From Osmanthus fragrans (lineage: Eukaryota; Streptophyta; Magnoliopsida; Lamiales; Oleaceae), in the NCBI GenBank assembly GCA_019395295.1, contig CM033349.1, positions 5,146,001-5,210,000 of the forward strand: 64,000 bases of DNA, written 5' to 3'. Both the position numbers and the translations under genes were made by a program. The notes under the pieces were generated by a model that saw nothing but the letters and a program-made list of their open reading frames with translations, was not told the origin of the DNA and ran no database searches. This document shows, one piece after another, positions 10,901 to 23,214 of the stretch. Numbering within the stretch: position 1 is the stretch's first letter; each line of letters opens with the position of its first letter.

Positions 10901-11310
10901 TTGGGCTAATTAGTTAACTTTCCTGATATGCAGGAATCTAAATTAATGGAAGAAAATGATAAGTTGAAACAGCAAGCAGAAGTGAGAGTTGATCTTTTAT
11001 TTTCCAAAATTAATATCATTTCTCACACTGCATGAATTCAGTAGTAAATTTCGCATTCTCATAGAGTGAACTGTTTATGCAGAAATCTGAAGGTACTGGA
11101 AATTGTATTGAGCAAAGCAATTCATCCGAGTGCATCACCAATTCTCATGGCTCAGATACTTCCCTCAGGCTGGGGTACTTAAATTTTCATTAGATTCATG
11201 TGACCTAATTCAAATTTGCACAGAAAAGTATTGTATTAGTAGGCTGTAGTCTCAGATCTTTTTGACTGTATGTTTATGTAAATTTTGGCAGCTTACCTTT
11301 CTCCAACTGA
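4996..11310 (+). CDS. U1: intact SVP/AGL24-like MIKC MADS-box transcription factor
   Basis: Coding exons, from splice sites and phase: 4996-5177, 6678-6756, 10433-10491, 10577-10676, 10759-10800, 10934-10981, 11083-11174 and 11292-11310. They total 621 nt, 206 residues plus TGA; Arabidopsis SVP has 240. Residues 1-60 form the MADS domain (QVTFSKRRRGVFKKAQEL), which binds CArG-box DNA as a dimer in the nucleus. A short I region and the K coiled coil follow (GEELQGLDMDELIKLEK). The C-terminus ends DTSLRLGLPFSN, matching the class-typical LxLGLP end. The ATG lies in GAAAATGG. Exon 5 uses a GC donor, and exon 2 ends CAA|GTGAG rather than CAG|GTGAG. Intron 2 (3.7 kb) contains a copia element. By family this is a probable flowering or dormancy repressor; the exact role is inference. 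Confidence 0.87.
7630..10254 (-). mobile_element. Ty1/copia element in U1 intron 2 (deleted, antisense)
   Basis: The minus strand carries, from right to left: an LTR beginning TGTTGGAAAC at 9922 (the other end near 10254 is uncertain), a primer-binding-like site at 9906-9917 (TGGCATTAGAGT on the minus strand), gag-like sequence at about 9100-9760, protease remnants near 8900-9000, and integrase at 8082-8640 (SMLKTKKMPKTF, KLDD.SEKYI, GYNSRSKDYKLYN). Reverse transcriptase is missing here but present in the duplicate at 49.9-50.9 kb. Stops and frameshifts are frequent. It lies inside an intron of an otherwise open gene. Confidence 0.8.
10217..10428. repeat. 106-bp tandem duplication before the U1 exon 3 acceptor
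   Basis: Two adjacent copies, each starting GAACTT(A/G)ACTAAATAAATG and running to CCCTATTTGCATTTTCT. The first ends TATGAAC and the second ends TCTCAG, the acceptor of exon 3. The polypyrimidine stretch is thus doubled but only one acceptor AG survives. U2 and U5 have a single copy of the intron part. Confidence 0.9.
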
Positions 11311-12217
11311 AGATATGATGCCAGGAGACTACAGCCCCAGAAGGATAATTGTCTAGTTTTCTTAGTATGATATAATTATAAATTATTGTGTAAGTGAGTT
11401 GAGTGTTAGGGGCCAATGTTGTGTATTAACGTGGCTTCTGAACGTTTAAATCTTCTGTTTTGAATTTGCTTGTGTTATATATTTCTGCTGAAATCATGTT
11501 ATCGAAATCATACTATCCAAGGAAATTATATGAGGTACATAAAAGTGAAATTTTGATTGCTTAACATATGAAATTGAAGGCGATATTGTTCTAATTTTTG
11601 AACAGGGATGACCTCAAATTTGACTATGCTCAGTTGGGGGATTTAAAAAAAAAAAAAAATGTTAAATATTTTCAAGTGGAAAGGCTATTTTGATATTTAA
11701 AAAAAAAAAAAGTCATTTTTGTTAATTTGACATTTATAGCATTTTTGGATTTATATTTCATCAATATCATGGTTTAGACGCAATTGCTAATACATCCAAA
11801 TTCTTATCCTTCTCCAATCACTAAAGAACTTAGCACCTTTTCGTCTATCAATATTTCAGTACATTATTTTTTATTCTTATATTCATTTTCAATTATATAT
11901 TCTTACAATAAAATATTTTGTAAATAATTTCAAATTTTTTTGCACGTTTTTGACCATACATTCCTTAAAAATTCAGTATTTTAAAACTCTTTCTTCTACT
12001 TTAATGGCTTAGTCCATGCATATTTATGCTTTATTTATTTTGATTATTCTTGAGTAGATTTTATAATATTTTAATTCAGTTGAATTTAATATTAGTTTAC
12101 AACAGTTAAAATAATTAATAAGCTCAAATTAATTATATAGTGTAATTAGGCATGTACGAACAAAATAAATATGGTGTACATATAACATTTCCCAACAAAG
12201 TATAGCGTAAGTATCAT
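11311..12217. other. U1 3' flank / intergenic, no gene seen
   Basis: AT-rich sequence with poly-A runs at about 11645-11660 and 11698-11710. It resembles the 3' flank of the U4b remnant (about 58675-59500) and part of 16740-17160, so it belongs to the duplicated SVP unit. No coding potential or mobile-element end was recognised. Confidence 0.6.
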
Positions 12218-12440
12218 TGGTAGAATTGTATCCAGTGGTGTGGCTAGTTTTAAGGTTCAACAAAACCAACGACGTAAAGGTATTTTCATTAAACGTCTCT
12301 CTCTCTCTCTCTCTGCATTGGCAGTAATGCAGTGTGCAAACCAACTTTATTGATAATTTCCCTGCCATTTCACTTGGTTTCTGATTTCAGACGCTCTCTA
12401 CTTTTCTCTCTCTAGGGTTCCACTTCTGCACGTGGAGGTT
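12218..12440 (+). promoter_or_regulatory. U2 5' flank and leader with CT tract
   Basis: Contains a (CT)n tract at about 12296-12315 and the array-typical leader (CAAACCAACTTTATTG, then TCTAGGGTTCCAC). It is shared with the flanks of U1, U3, U4, U5 and the remnant at 17620. CT/GA tracts near plant MADS genes can bind BPC/GAGA-type factors; a role here is only inference. Confidence 0.45.
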
Positions 12441-12851
12441 TTCGTCTCTTCCCTGAATTTGTAAATGTGACATCGTTGAAGATTTCTATTTCATACTAAC
12501 TGTGATTTCCTTTTTTTTGGGTTGTGGTTTCAGATTCTGTGAAAATGTGCTTTGTTTCGTTTTTCCTTATTTTTATCAAACAATGTTTTTTCTCGTATCT
12601 CGATCTCAATATATTTCTTATTGCACCAATGACATACACAAACATTTGAGCCCCATTTTTAGCAAAGAATATATTTTGGAATAGTTTATTGATTGGGATG
12701 TATGGTTAAAAAATAAGTAAAATTTTTTGCTTATAATTTATTTATTTATTTAAGAATGTATGGTTTAAAATAAGAGAGAAAAAAATGTATTTTGGAAATA
12801 ATGGGATCAAACAAGGGCTAATATTTTTTTCGCAATGAGTGTACTGTGAAA

Positions 12852-15800
12852 ATGGTGAGACAGAAGATTCAGATCAAGAAGATTGATAACTTGATGGCAC
12901 GCCAAGTGACCTTTTCAAAGAGAAGAATAGGGGTTTTCAAAATGGCTCAAGAACTCTCTACTCTTTCTGATGCTGAGATTGCCCTAATTTTTTTTCTACC
13001 ACTGGAAAACTCATCCATTATTCTAGTTCAAGGTTCTCTAATTTCCTCTCTTCTCTCTCTTGAAAACGTGTTACACACGCAACATGCTACTGGGCTTGAA
13101 GCTTTGAAGCTTTTGGCTGTTGAGTTTCAATCACTTAGCTAGTTTTGTATTGAAGACTAAAGAATTTTTTGGGCTAAAACCACAGAAAACTTCTTTTGAG
13201 AAAGTATGAATTAATTGGGCAGTAATGGAAATTATAAGGTAGATAATTGTAGCTCGGATATGGATGCAAATAATCTACAAGTGTTACACAAAGAATCGAA
13301 GAAAACTAGGGGCTAAGGGTACATTGATATATATCACATGTTTTTCTCCAGTGTGCTTTTGTAAACTAGCTTTTGGTCAAGGGGTGGGCAGGGCAGGATG
13401 TATAGTTGAACAACAATGATCATGTAGAAAAATGTGAACACAAGGATGGAACAAAATAAAAAGTATTCTAGTAGCTCGTGGTGTTTTGAACAAATCTTTT
13501 GATCATTAATAGTGGGTGAATGCTATTGAATATGTTCGTTTTGAAAGTTAATGTGGGACTGTGGGCAGTATAAATCAGGAGTGCAATAGCGCCATCTGTG
13601 AAAGATGGCTTAGTTTCTTGTTTTTTGTCTAAGGTTCATGCTTTGTACCTGAAACATGTCAGAAATTAGTTGTTTGCCTATCCAATATTGTCTTATCAAG
13701 AACATACTCCGTTCAATATATCTTTAAGCTTTAAAATAATGTGGTTCAAAATGGTACCATGTCACGCCAACGTGTTAAGTTGAAGTCTTTAGCCGCCCAT
13801 AATTATGAAATTTGCTCATGCCTAGCAACTTCGACAAGAAAATACTGATTCCAGCTTGCACTAGATTGGTTTGGTTCGAAAATCCATTGGTTTACTATTA
13901 AATCAGATATTATCTCTCACAGTTATATTGGTTGTTTCTATTGCATAAACAACGTGTAGACCTATTGAAGTTTCAAACATTAGCATCTAACATCTATATA
14001 CGGAATGGAAAATCTTTCTGCGTGTAGTTATCAACATCTATGAGGACACTTAATTAATTTATGTTATCTAATAGCCTAAATGGTTAACCAATATATATTC
14101 CATTCTTCCAAAGTGACACTAAGAAAATATTTCACACTCATAAACGCACAAGGTCTGTCCCTATAATTCTTAGCTGGCACTTGAAAGGGGAAAAAAAACT
14201 GAAAACTAATATATAGTTCTACTTGCTTGAGTTTTGATGTACTCTTTCTTTTTTATATTACTAATAAAATGTTGGGGATCAATAGATGATGAGGGTGGTA
14301 AAGAGGTGTCAACCTAGTCGAACATCCTGGTGTACAACAAATTCCTATAATTTCAACAGTCTTACGCAAAAAATAAGTGAAGTTGCACGCACTTTAAATT
14401 AACCTTCTAGACTATAGTATGGTTGAATATATTTACTGAAGTAAAAAGAATCGTCATACTGTTGAGTTTCGTATTGATTACAAAACATGCATTAAGTCAT
14501 AACTTTGAGTTGTGTATTTGGTAGCAAACTTGCATTCTATTTATAAAAGTATTAGATTTTGATTTCATCTTCCCTTAGTTTAATTAGCTGAAAACATTTC
14601 CCCATGTTTTATTCTGCAGCATGATGCAACTGATTGAAAGGCATAGAAGGCAATCAGAGAATTCCAACAAATTAGGGCAACCGTCCCTCCAACTTAAGGT
14701 GAGACATACCATTTATAGACTATTCAATTTTAAACTGTTGTTCGTGTTTATGCTTCATATACTTTAATTATGACAAGAAAACAAAGATAAATAAGACTTC
14801 AAAATCGAATTAATGCTGTCAATTTTGAACATTGCCATATGAGTTTAAATATTGCACACAGATTGTTTCCAGCTCATTAAATGTAGATTTATGTTTCCTC
14901 CATGTGGCCAATTAAATCTATGACGCAAGTAGTCGGTTTAATTTAAGATTATGTTGTTCAATTTTATTATTTTAATTAATTACCCTTTTACCATTTTATT
15001 AGGATTAGTAGTTTAATCAAAATAAGTAATTTTTTAAACTTTGTTTTGCATAAAAGTCTAGTTAGGAGTTTTGCGTAAATTTGGTGTTATAATTGTATTG
15101 AAGGATCGATGATTTTTATTAAAAATAGAAAATTTGAGATTTTTGTTCAATTATCCACCTAAATGATTAATTTGCACACGAATTTTCTTTTTTAATCCCA
15201 TATTGTTATTGTTTAAGCTTTCGCATGTGTTAGCTGATATCATAGTTAGTCTATGCTTCTAATAATGGATCGAGGAGGACAAGTTAAACGTCTTGTTTTC
15301 ATGGTTGATAATGGAAACTGTAGACATGAGCTAATACAAATTTGTCAATATCTTGAGATCATGACACAAAAGGTGGCCAGATGGTTATCCCTCCACAGTA
15401 GATGGTGAGTGACCTTTATGATGATAGGCGAGAGGCACGAGGTGGTGGCCATGATGTTCAGGTTACGGCTATGAGAGACTGGTGCAAGGATGGGTTTAGT
15501 AGTGAGCCTGACTGTGGATATGTTGCAAATGGAAAACTCAAAGATGGAGAGTGTTCTGGTAATTGAGGGGCTGACGTTGGTTGTGAGATTGGCAGGCAAC
15601 CCCCGTGGGGACAACGATTCATATTGTTGTACGGATGTTAAGATGGAGTCTGACATAAATTTATGATGTTGAGATTGTCGAGAAACTTGATATGGATCAA
15701 CTTATTGATTTTGAGAATCAATTCTCAATTTCAACAACATAATGTCAATAACATGATAATGTTACAAGTGAAAATTATTATGTCATGTGTGATATTCGAA

Positions 15801-16704
15801 TAACCTTATTTTCATTTGCCTCTCGGGAAGATGATAGCTATGGCGTGCTCAGCATGATGCCTGTGGACAAGGCTTGTGAGTTAAGGTAAAATATGGCTGT
15901 AAATTAATGATTTCTTGTTATGCATATTTGAGTTCGTTGCACGGTTGAGACACAATTGTAATTGTGGTGACTTAAGTGAGAAGAGCTCCAAGGATTTGAC
16001 ATGGATGAGTTGATCAAACTAGAGAAACGGGTACAAGGAGGACTAGACCATGTTGTGGAAACAAAGGTATTATTACATACAATTTCGTGTTTTATAGTGT
16101 TTCCTATTCTGATTTTTTGTGCAAACATCTGTCTTCCCGTGGGAAAGAATTACAAGGTTTTTAAGAGATCAATTTGCTCATGAAAAAGGCAAGACCTCGA
16201 ACTTTATCCTTTGATGAAATTTATTTTCAAGTTGCTACTTGTTAAGAGGTAAATCCCGTAAAAAGATAAAATCAACAACTAAAGGCTTGGCTAATTAGTT
16301 AACTTTACTGATATGCAGGAATCTAAATTAATGGAAGAAAATGCTAAGTTGAAACAGCAAGCGGAAGTGAGAGTTGATATTTTATTTTCAAAATTTATAT
16401 AATTTCTCGCACTGAATGCACTGGAATTTGGTAGTAAAATTTTCGCGTTCTCAAGTCATTGAGTGAATTGTTTACGCAGAAATCTGAAGGTACTGGAAGG
16501 GGTATTGAGCAAAGCAATCCATACTAGTGTATCACCAATTCTCATGAATTTGATACTTTCCCCAGGCTGGGGTACGCGATGTTCTTTAGATTCTTGTAAC
16601 CTACTTCAAATTTATACAAAAAAGTATTGTCGTAGTACAGTGTAATCTCAGATCTGTTTGACTTTGCTGATTTTAATTTTGGCAGCTTACCTTCCTCCGA
16701 CTGA
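12852..16704 (+). pseudogene. U2: full-length SVP-like pseudogene
   Basis: All eight exon positions can be aligned with U1: 12852-13032, 14620-14698, 15827-15885, about 15967-16066, about 16148-16188, 16319-16366, 16480-16571 and 16686-16704. Disablements: a 1-nt deletion in exon 1 near 12990, just before the LENSSI stretch; loss of the acceptor AG before exon 3 (CTCGG instead of CTCAG); loss of the acceptor and a TGA early in exon 4 (CTTAAGTGA); a 1-nt deletion in exon 5; and a TAG in exon 7 (CCATACTAG). Exons 2 and 6 remain open. The last exon would end LPSSD. It cannot encode a full MIKC protein. Confidence 0.9.
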
Positions 16705-17619
16705 AGATGATGCCAGGATGCTATAGCCCAGAAGAATAATTATCTATTTTTCTTAATAGGATATTATTGCAAAGTCAGTTGGGTTATTTTGGAAAAAAAA
16801 TGTTAAATAGAAATTTTATACTGTCAATTGAGGACTGGTTTCTTGGATATAAATATCATTTTATTATTTTTACATTTATAGTATTTTTCATTATATATTT
16901 CATCAATTTTAAGATTACAAGCAATTGCCAACGTATCTTGAATTTTATCCTTCTGCAATCAACTGAAGAACTTAGTGCATGCATGTTTAGGCTTTATTAA
17001 TTTCTATTATTCTTGGAGTGAATTCTATATTATTTTATTTAAGATAAAAGTAGACATAAAATATTACAATCTAGTTGAATCAAATAAAGTTTATAACAAC
17101 GTTGAAATAATTAATAAGCTCAAATTAATTTGTACAATGTAAAGTGATTTAACATGTACAACCAACATATTAATTAAAGTAAAAGATTTTTTCAATGGTA
17201 ATGTAAAACAGAGATTTAGATATTTAAAGTGGTCAAAAATCTATCTAATGGAGATATGCAAAGAAGATGCAAATTTCATTTTTCTGCATGAAAGTGTAAA
17301 AAAAGATGTAAATTGACATTTTTTTTAATTACATCCACAAGTGGTAAAAAGTGGATTTAAATCTTTCAGTTGGATCAGAACTTGAATTTAGATCCATCGA
17401 AATATATATGATGATGGAAAAGCAATTTTGAAGATATTAATTTAAGTTCAATTTTACATCATTATTAAAGACGTTCTAATATATTGATCTTTCTCATTAA
17501 AAATAGTGATATATGTACATAAATCATGACAATTTGTTTGACATTTCCCTTCTATGTGTAGCAAATCTGTGCAATAATGTGATAGATGAGTTCAAGAGAA
17601 AGTGTAAGTATAGCAATGT

Positions 17620-17790
17620 TCTCACTAATTGGTAGAATTGTATATATCCATTGGCGTGTCTAGTTCTAAGGTACAACAAAATCAATGTAACATAAAGATA
17701 AATTCAGTAAACCACACACTCTCTCTCTCCCTTCTCCCCCCTTGGCAATTTGTGTAATTGTCATACCAACTTTATTGTGGTAATTGGGTT
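17620..17790 (+). pseudogene. U2b: isolated SVP 5'-flank remnant
   Basis: The stretch from TTGGTAGAATTGTATATATCC to CAACTTTATTGTGG aligns with the U2 5' flank at 12218-12360, including the CT tract (17722-17732). No MADS exon follows; unrelated sequence begins at about 17790. It marks a further unit of the array whose body has been lost. Confidence 0.7.
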
Positions 17791-18480
17791 AATTAGCAGA
17801 TTCCATACTACACTTGGGGATTTTAACCTTTGACCAAAATAATATTTTCAAAATATATATTTAAAATGATAATTTGTAAACTACCTAATATATCCTTAAC
17901 TCTAGAAGACGTAATTCTCAATTTCTCAAATCAATTGAATTCCCAAAATCCTATGTCTCCAATTCTTCTCTCTTGACTGTGTCTGAATCGAACCCTTCTT
18001 TTTTCTTTGTGCTTTCTTCATCTCTAAATCCTTCTACAGTCAAAATCAGTTGCATTTGTGTTCTTGAGTGAAGGAGGAATTTGGTATGAATGTTTCATCC
18101 ATTTCTCAAGATATATGAAACCGAAACTCGCGAAAGGGGCACCCATACATGAAACAACCACTTCTAAGAACCAATTTCATAGTGGGTTATCTTCAGGTAC
18201 GAAAGTTTCTCAAATTTTCATTTTTACTATGGTTTTATGCAAATTGTTTTAGAGAAATTTGTGCCAGCAAGAACTATATTGATAGAATGAGTTTATTTAG
18301 ACTTTTTTTTTTTAATTCACATTTCTCGTATTCTGGCCTGTAATTAGCCAAAGGAGATGAAACTAAGGGGAATTTTGTGGTGAAATATTTAAATATGAAA
18401 GGGGAGAGATTGTGTCAATTTCTTGATGTAAATGCATTTTCTTGATTGAGCTTGCAATATTTGATATGTTAGTTGGTAAA
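17791..18480. other. Unassigned stretch
   Basis: Contains a short open frame at 18058-18252 (64 codons) that I do not recognise and that shows no domain signal. It may be an upstream part of the O-fucosyltransferase-derived fragment that follows, but I see no clear similarity. Confidence 0.4.
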
Positions 18481-18491
18481 TTTTCCCTATA

Positions 18492-18616
18492 TGACATTCT
18501 AGAGTTCATATAGTTCTGAAAATGGCACTAAGGAGTTTATCCAATTCTGAAAATGGCACCCTGCCGCTTATGTAATTCTGAAAATGTCACATTGCCGTTT
18601 ATCATTTTTGAAAATG
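18492..18616. repeat. Minisatellite, about 31-bp unit, about 4 copies
   Basis: The core TTCTGAAAATG(G/T)CAC recurs at about 18514, 18545 and 18576, with a decayed fourth copy near 18606. The spacing is close to 31 bp. The last units share GCCG(C/T)TTAT. Confidence 0.8.
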
Positions 18617-18744
18617 AATTGTACTGAGTATTACTTAGCATTACTGTAAAATATTCATATTTATTCATTGATAACTTAACATGATCGTTTTATATTTTTC
18701 ATTACAGACATGGATTCCCATTGAAGATAGAATTAAATACAAAC

Positions 18745-19098
18745 CTTCGCAAAAAGGAACTTAGGAAGGATGGCTAAGATCTATTGTTGATTAATTGGCA
18801 AATCAGTAATCCAGATAAGGGAAGGAGGCGGTGAAAATGCCCTCGTACTCCTGAGGAAGTAGGTCTGATGCTGAAAACACATGGTTATGGCAAAGATACT
18901 CATATTTATGTGGCATCTGGAGAAGTATATGGAAGGAAAGAGACGTTAGCCCCATTAAAGGCTATTTTCCCCAACTTATATTCAAAAGACAGTATATCCA
19001 ACAAGCAAGAATTGAAACCTTTTTATGCATTTTCTTCTCGTATGGCTGCACTAGATTTTATAGTATGTGATGAAAGTGATTGTGCTGAAATTTCATAG
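18745..19098 (+). pseudogene. O-fucosyltransferase family gene fragment
   Basis: The translation from about 18855 reads PEEVGLML, HIYVASGEVYG, TLAPLKAIFPN, then SSRMAALDFIVCDESD. This matches the C-terminal half of plant GDP-fucose protein-O-fucosyltransferase-like proteins (PF10250 type), normally Golgi type II membrane glycosyltransferases of several hundred residues. Upstream, the frame is broken by a TGA after GRRR (about 18834) and more stops around 18770. After CDESD the sequence runs into CAEIS and TAG instead of the family's VTNNNGNM-type continuation. Only a small part of the gene is present, so it is a pseudogene fragment. No intact parent is in the window. Confidence 0.8.
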
Positions 19099-19459
19099 AT
19101 CTTATAAACTATCATAATTCAAAGAGAATGAACTATCAATATCATTGTTACAGTTTGTGGTTTCTCAATTTTTAGTTCAAACAAGATCAACACTCACTCT
19201 GCAAAATATATTTGCACTTTTGAGTTATGATATCCAAGAAGCTTGAATTTGCTGAGTATGTTATTTTTCATCGTAAACACAATTTTTCCCTTGTGGCATG
19301 TACTCTGTATTTAAGTGTGGGAAGCTGATTTCATCTTGCTCCTTTACCTATAATTTTATTTTAGGTCCATATCTAAGATGACCAAGTAGCTGGTCTATTT
19401 GCTTTAATTCTTTTTCATTGTTCATTGTAATTTATTTACGATTTCCTTTTAATTGTTAC

Positions 19460-21829
19460 TGTTACAACCCATATTTTTTTTAGTCAAAGTCAAGTCAAGT
19501 AAGGACTAAAATGGAAAAAATTATTTTATTGGGGTATTTTTATAAACTTGCAATATTTGAGGGTTAAGTTGGATATAATTTAAAGATTGGGATTTATTTT
19601 TTTTATTAATAGAACTTAAAATGACCAAATGTTATTTTAAATTGAAGATGAGGGACTATTTGGTAATTTTCGGATTAGTGGACAACAAGTGGACTTTTTA
19701 ATCATTTTTTTCCCTTTTCATTTAGAAACACACAAACACATACTAAAAAAGGTAGAAACCGGCGGAGGAAGAAAACGCAGGAAAAAAAAAGAGAGAAAAA
19801 AGGAAGGAAAAAGAGAGAAGAAAGGAAAAAGGAAGGAAAAAGAGAAAGAAGAAAGGAAAAAGAAGGGAAAATGAAGGAAGAAGAAGGGTAAGTGTTGATA
19901 TTCTTATATTGGGTTCAATTTATCTAATTTTTTAAGCGGTTAAGAAGTAATTATTTAGGATATTGTAATGTTAAATTTCTAGGGTTTTAAGCTTGGTTCG
20001 AAATTTCAGGTGTAAAGGAAGGGAATATGATTTCTCGCCACCAAGATTCTTAATTGGTTACTTTTCATTTATATCAATGTAATTGATACTATTTTTGGGC
20101 AAACCCTGAAATTTTTAATTGGGTTCCTAAGTAAAGATTATTTGTGGAATTGATGGTAATAATGAAATATTCACTTGGAAGAATAATTTGGAGAACAAAT
20201 GTACATTAATTAGTTGTAGCATGATTTTTAGTTTCCACTAGATTAAAAGATGTATGTATATTGTTATGCTTGGGATGAAGAATTAGTTGTTAGAAAAAAA
20301 AAAACGGAATGAAAAGTGTAATTAGTCCCTATTGTTTAAATGCATAATTTGGGAAATTTCTTCAGGTATCGAGAAAATTAGTTTAAGTATTATAGCATGA
20401 GCTATTAAAGACTCTTGATTCGATGGTGGTTAAATTAGTTATTCATATAGTATTTCAGGTGATGACGGGAAAATTGGGAATATTTATCAGCCAGTCTAAC
20501 TTATAGCTCGTACTTTGTGAGTGAAAAAGCTTATTTTTTCAAGAAATTAGTATTTATTAAATTTATATTAGATTTGAATTTGAAAGTTAATTATTTCATA
20601 CAGCTGATTTTATAGTATGAATTTTAGAATAAAGTGATTCTTATAGTAAGTTCTTTTTAAAGTTAAATTTCACTCAGTTAAATCATTTCGTTAGCATGTT
20701 ATATTCATATTACACATTTCAGCTTGTATAAAATTATTTTAAAAACCACGAAAAAGTATCTAGATGATTTACCTGCTCTTCACTTGTGGGAATGTGTTTC
20801 CACAGTGTATGACCAGTTATAGTGATTTTACCCGCTCTGTATTGATGTGAATGTATTTTCACAGTGTGTGACCAGATTATCAGAGGTCTTTGGGATCCAC
20901 TCTTGTACACACATAGGCTTTGGGCCGTGTACTAGGGTGCTTAGCCTTTGGGGCAGCTCTGCGAACGTATGACCAGTTATCAGATTATCAGTTATCAGAT
21001 TTGAATGGCTTTACCTTGTACATCGAGATTACTTTGTACATGTGTAAGGTTATTCATTGGGTACTTATTGGTGTGACTTTTTAGTATATAATATGATGTT
21101 TATTCAGCTTATTAGATTTCAGACTTCAGAATTCAGTTTATTCAGTTTGCAGAATAATGATTTCAGCTTGCAGTAATGTGAAATCATATTTTCACTTATA
21201 GTTACCGAGATCAGATTATTTATAATCAGTTGTTTATCAAGAGTAAAGAGCAAAGAATGTTATGATGCAACCATGTTTAGTTTTAAAAGTATTACTAGAT
21301 TTCAGAATTTCTTAAAGTTTTAACAGAGCAAGACTTTTTAGAAAAATATACTTATTTTCAAACTATCCACTCACTGAGTTACAAGGTCATATTTTAAAAT
21401 CTTTTTCTGAGCAGATAGTAGCAGAGTTGTGCAACCTTGGAGCCTGTCGATTCACGACGTTGAGACACACACATTGCATTAGATGTATGGTTCATTTCGT
21501 CATATTATTTAGTTCATATTCCTTTTGGGTATTTTGATTTTTAAAGTTTGTTAAATATTGATTTGCCAACTTTTTATTTTGAATAATTTGTATTCTAAGG
21601 GACGAATGTGCACTATTTTAAATTACATGAATAAGTTTGAGAAATTGATTTTTATCCAGGTGGTTTAGTCTCTATTTTAAAGGAAACTCTGTCAAAATTC
21701 TTTTAAAAATGTTTCATAGTCAAAGAAAATCATGTTGGCTTGGTGGTAGGTCTAATATTTAGCTGGAATCTACCATCGGCACACGACACGTGTCGGGTCC
21801 ATTAGGTTGACTCGGGACAAGTCGAGTCA
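19460..21829 (+). mobile_element. Solo LTR (2.37 kb) with TSD GTTAC
   Basis: It begins TGTTACAACCC and ends GTCGAGTCA, with the perfect 5-bp duplication GTTAC at 19455-19459 and 21830-21834. It aligns along its length with 36336-38708. Internal features include a purine-rich (GA/AAG) tract at about 19756-19880 and a direct repeat of a block ending TATGACCAG near 20768-20873. No internal coding region or second LTR is adjacent, so it is a solo LTR, presumably of a gypsy element. The lineage is not resolved. Confidence 0.87.
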
Positions 21830-22029
21830 GTTACAGTCGTTACACATATTCAAATTAGATTCCTACCATTATCTTTGTTGCTATTATGGAATAGGTGTAT
21901 GGATGCTGGTTAGTGTTGCTATAAAATTTTGCTATGTTTTCCATTGTATGAATGTTTTATTAAAACATTGAAGCAATAAAAGGTTGAAAGGAGTTGCAAT
22001 TTTTACGATAGCTTGTATATTTATGCGAC

Positions 22030-23209
22030 GGAAAAACAGATTGTATTATATTATTAACATAAATGCGCCAAGTTTGAAAATCGGTAGTTATACGTTTAAA
22101 ATGATGACATGCCGTTTTGGGTCATAGGCTCTCGATTCCACTACGAAATAAGATTGGAACATGCTATGTTTTGTATACCCTAAATGGCAGTCATACTTGT
22201 AAAATGATAACATGTCGTTTTAGATAACAGGGTCTTGATTTCACTTGTACATTACACGTGCAATGTTTTGGTATACTCTACTTCCTAAATGACACCCCTA
22301 CGTGTAAAATGACAACATGCCATTTTGGGTCAAGGGGTCTCAATTTTACTCCAAAACTAGTAAAATAATATTTCGAACATCATTCAAGACTTGTAATGTT
22401 TAACAATTATACGTTTTTCCATTTGCAAACTCTATACCCTAAAATCTAAACCCTTAACGGCAACCCTCTATTTAAAATGATCAGATGATGTTTTTGGTCA
22501 CGGGGTATCGATTTAACCCGAAACTAATGAAACATGCTTTGAAACATCATACATAACTCATACATATTGAACGACTACACATGCTATACTTTAGATACCA
22601 TGTTAGCTACTTATGTTTTTCTTTACCGTAAAGTGTAGTGTAGTTTCCGACTGGATTATGGAGCGACTCACTATAGTTTGAACTAATATGTCGACCGTAA
22701 CTTCGAAATGTAGTTAAAACTTTCATTTAAATTTTCATGTGGTAATGAGCTACAATGAATCGAAACAAACACTAAATGAGTAGAAACGTCATCAATACAT
22801 TTAAAACGATCAGATGTCATTTTGGGTCATGGGGTATTGATTTCACTCCAAAACTAGTAAAATAGTATTTCGAACATCATACAAGACTTGTAATGTTGAA
22901 CAATTACACGTTTTTCTATTTTATAAACCCTATACCCCAAAACATAAACCCTATACCCTAAAACCTAAACCATGAACAACAACCCTTCTGTTTAAAACGA
23001 CTAGACGGTGTTTTTGGTCACGGAGTATCGATTTCACTCCAAAACTAAAGAAACATCATTTAAAACATCATACATGACTTGTACGTATTGAACAACTATG
23101 TTAAAATTACTAGACGCCATTTTTGGTCACAGGGCCTTGATTTCACTCCGAAACTAGTGAAATAGTGTTTGAAACATCAAAAATTACTTGTACAAATTGA
23201 ACGACTACA
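22030..23209. repeat. Degenerate dispersed/tandem repeat field, left part
   Basis: A motif of the type ATGCCRTTTTGGGTCA, followed about 10 bases later by GATTTCACTCCRAAACTAG, recurs at about 22111, 22214, 22319, 22487, 22817, 23007 and 23116 with uneven spacing of roughly 100-330 bp. Satellite words such as GAACAACTACACG and CTATACCCTAAAA also recur. No open frame is present. The field is interrupted at 23210-23214 by the CRM-like element and resumes at 28612. Confidence 0.8.
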
Positions 23210-23214
23210 CGTGC

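Noticed and set aside
12846..13142. 98-codon frame at U2 exon 1 as a novel MADS-fusion protein
   Set aside because: It results from a 1-nt deletion that shifts the frame within the MADS domain; the tail is intron 1 sequence.
19689..19874. Lys/Glu/Arg-rich 61-codon frame
   Set aside because: This is translation of the purine-rich tract inside a solo LTR; the second LTR copy has a similar tract without the same frame.
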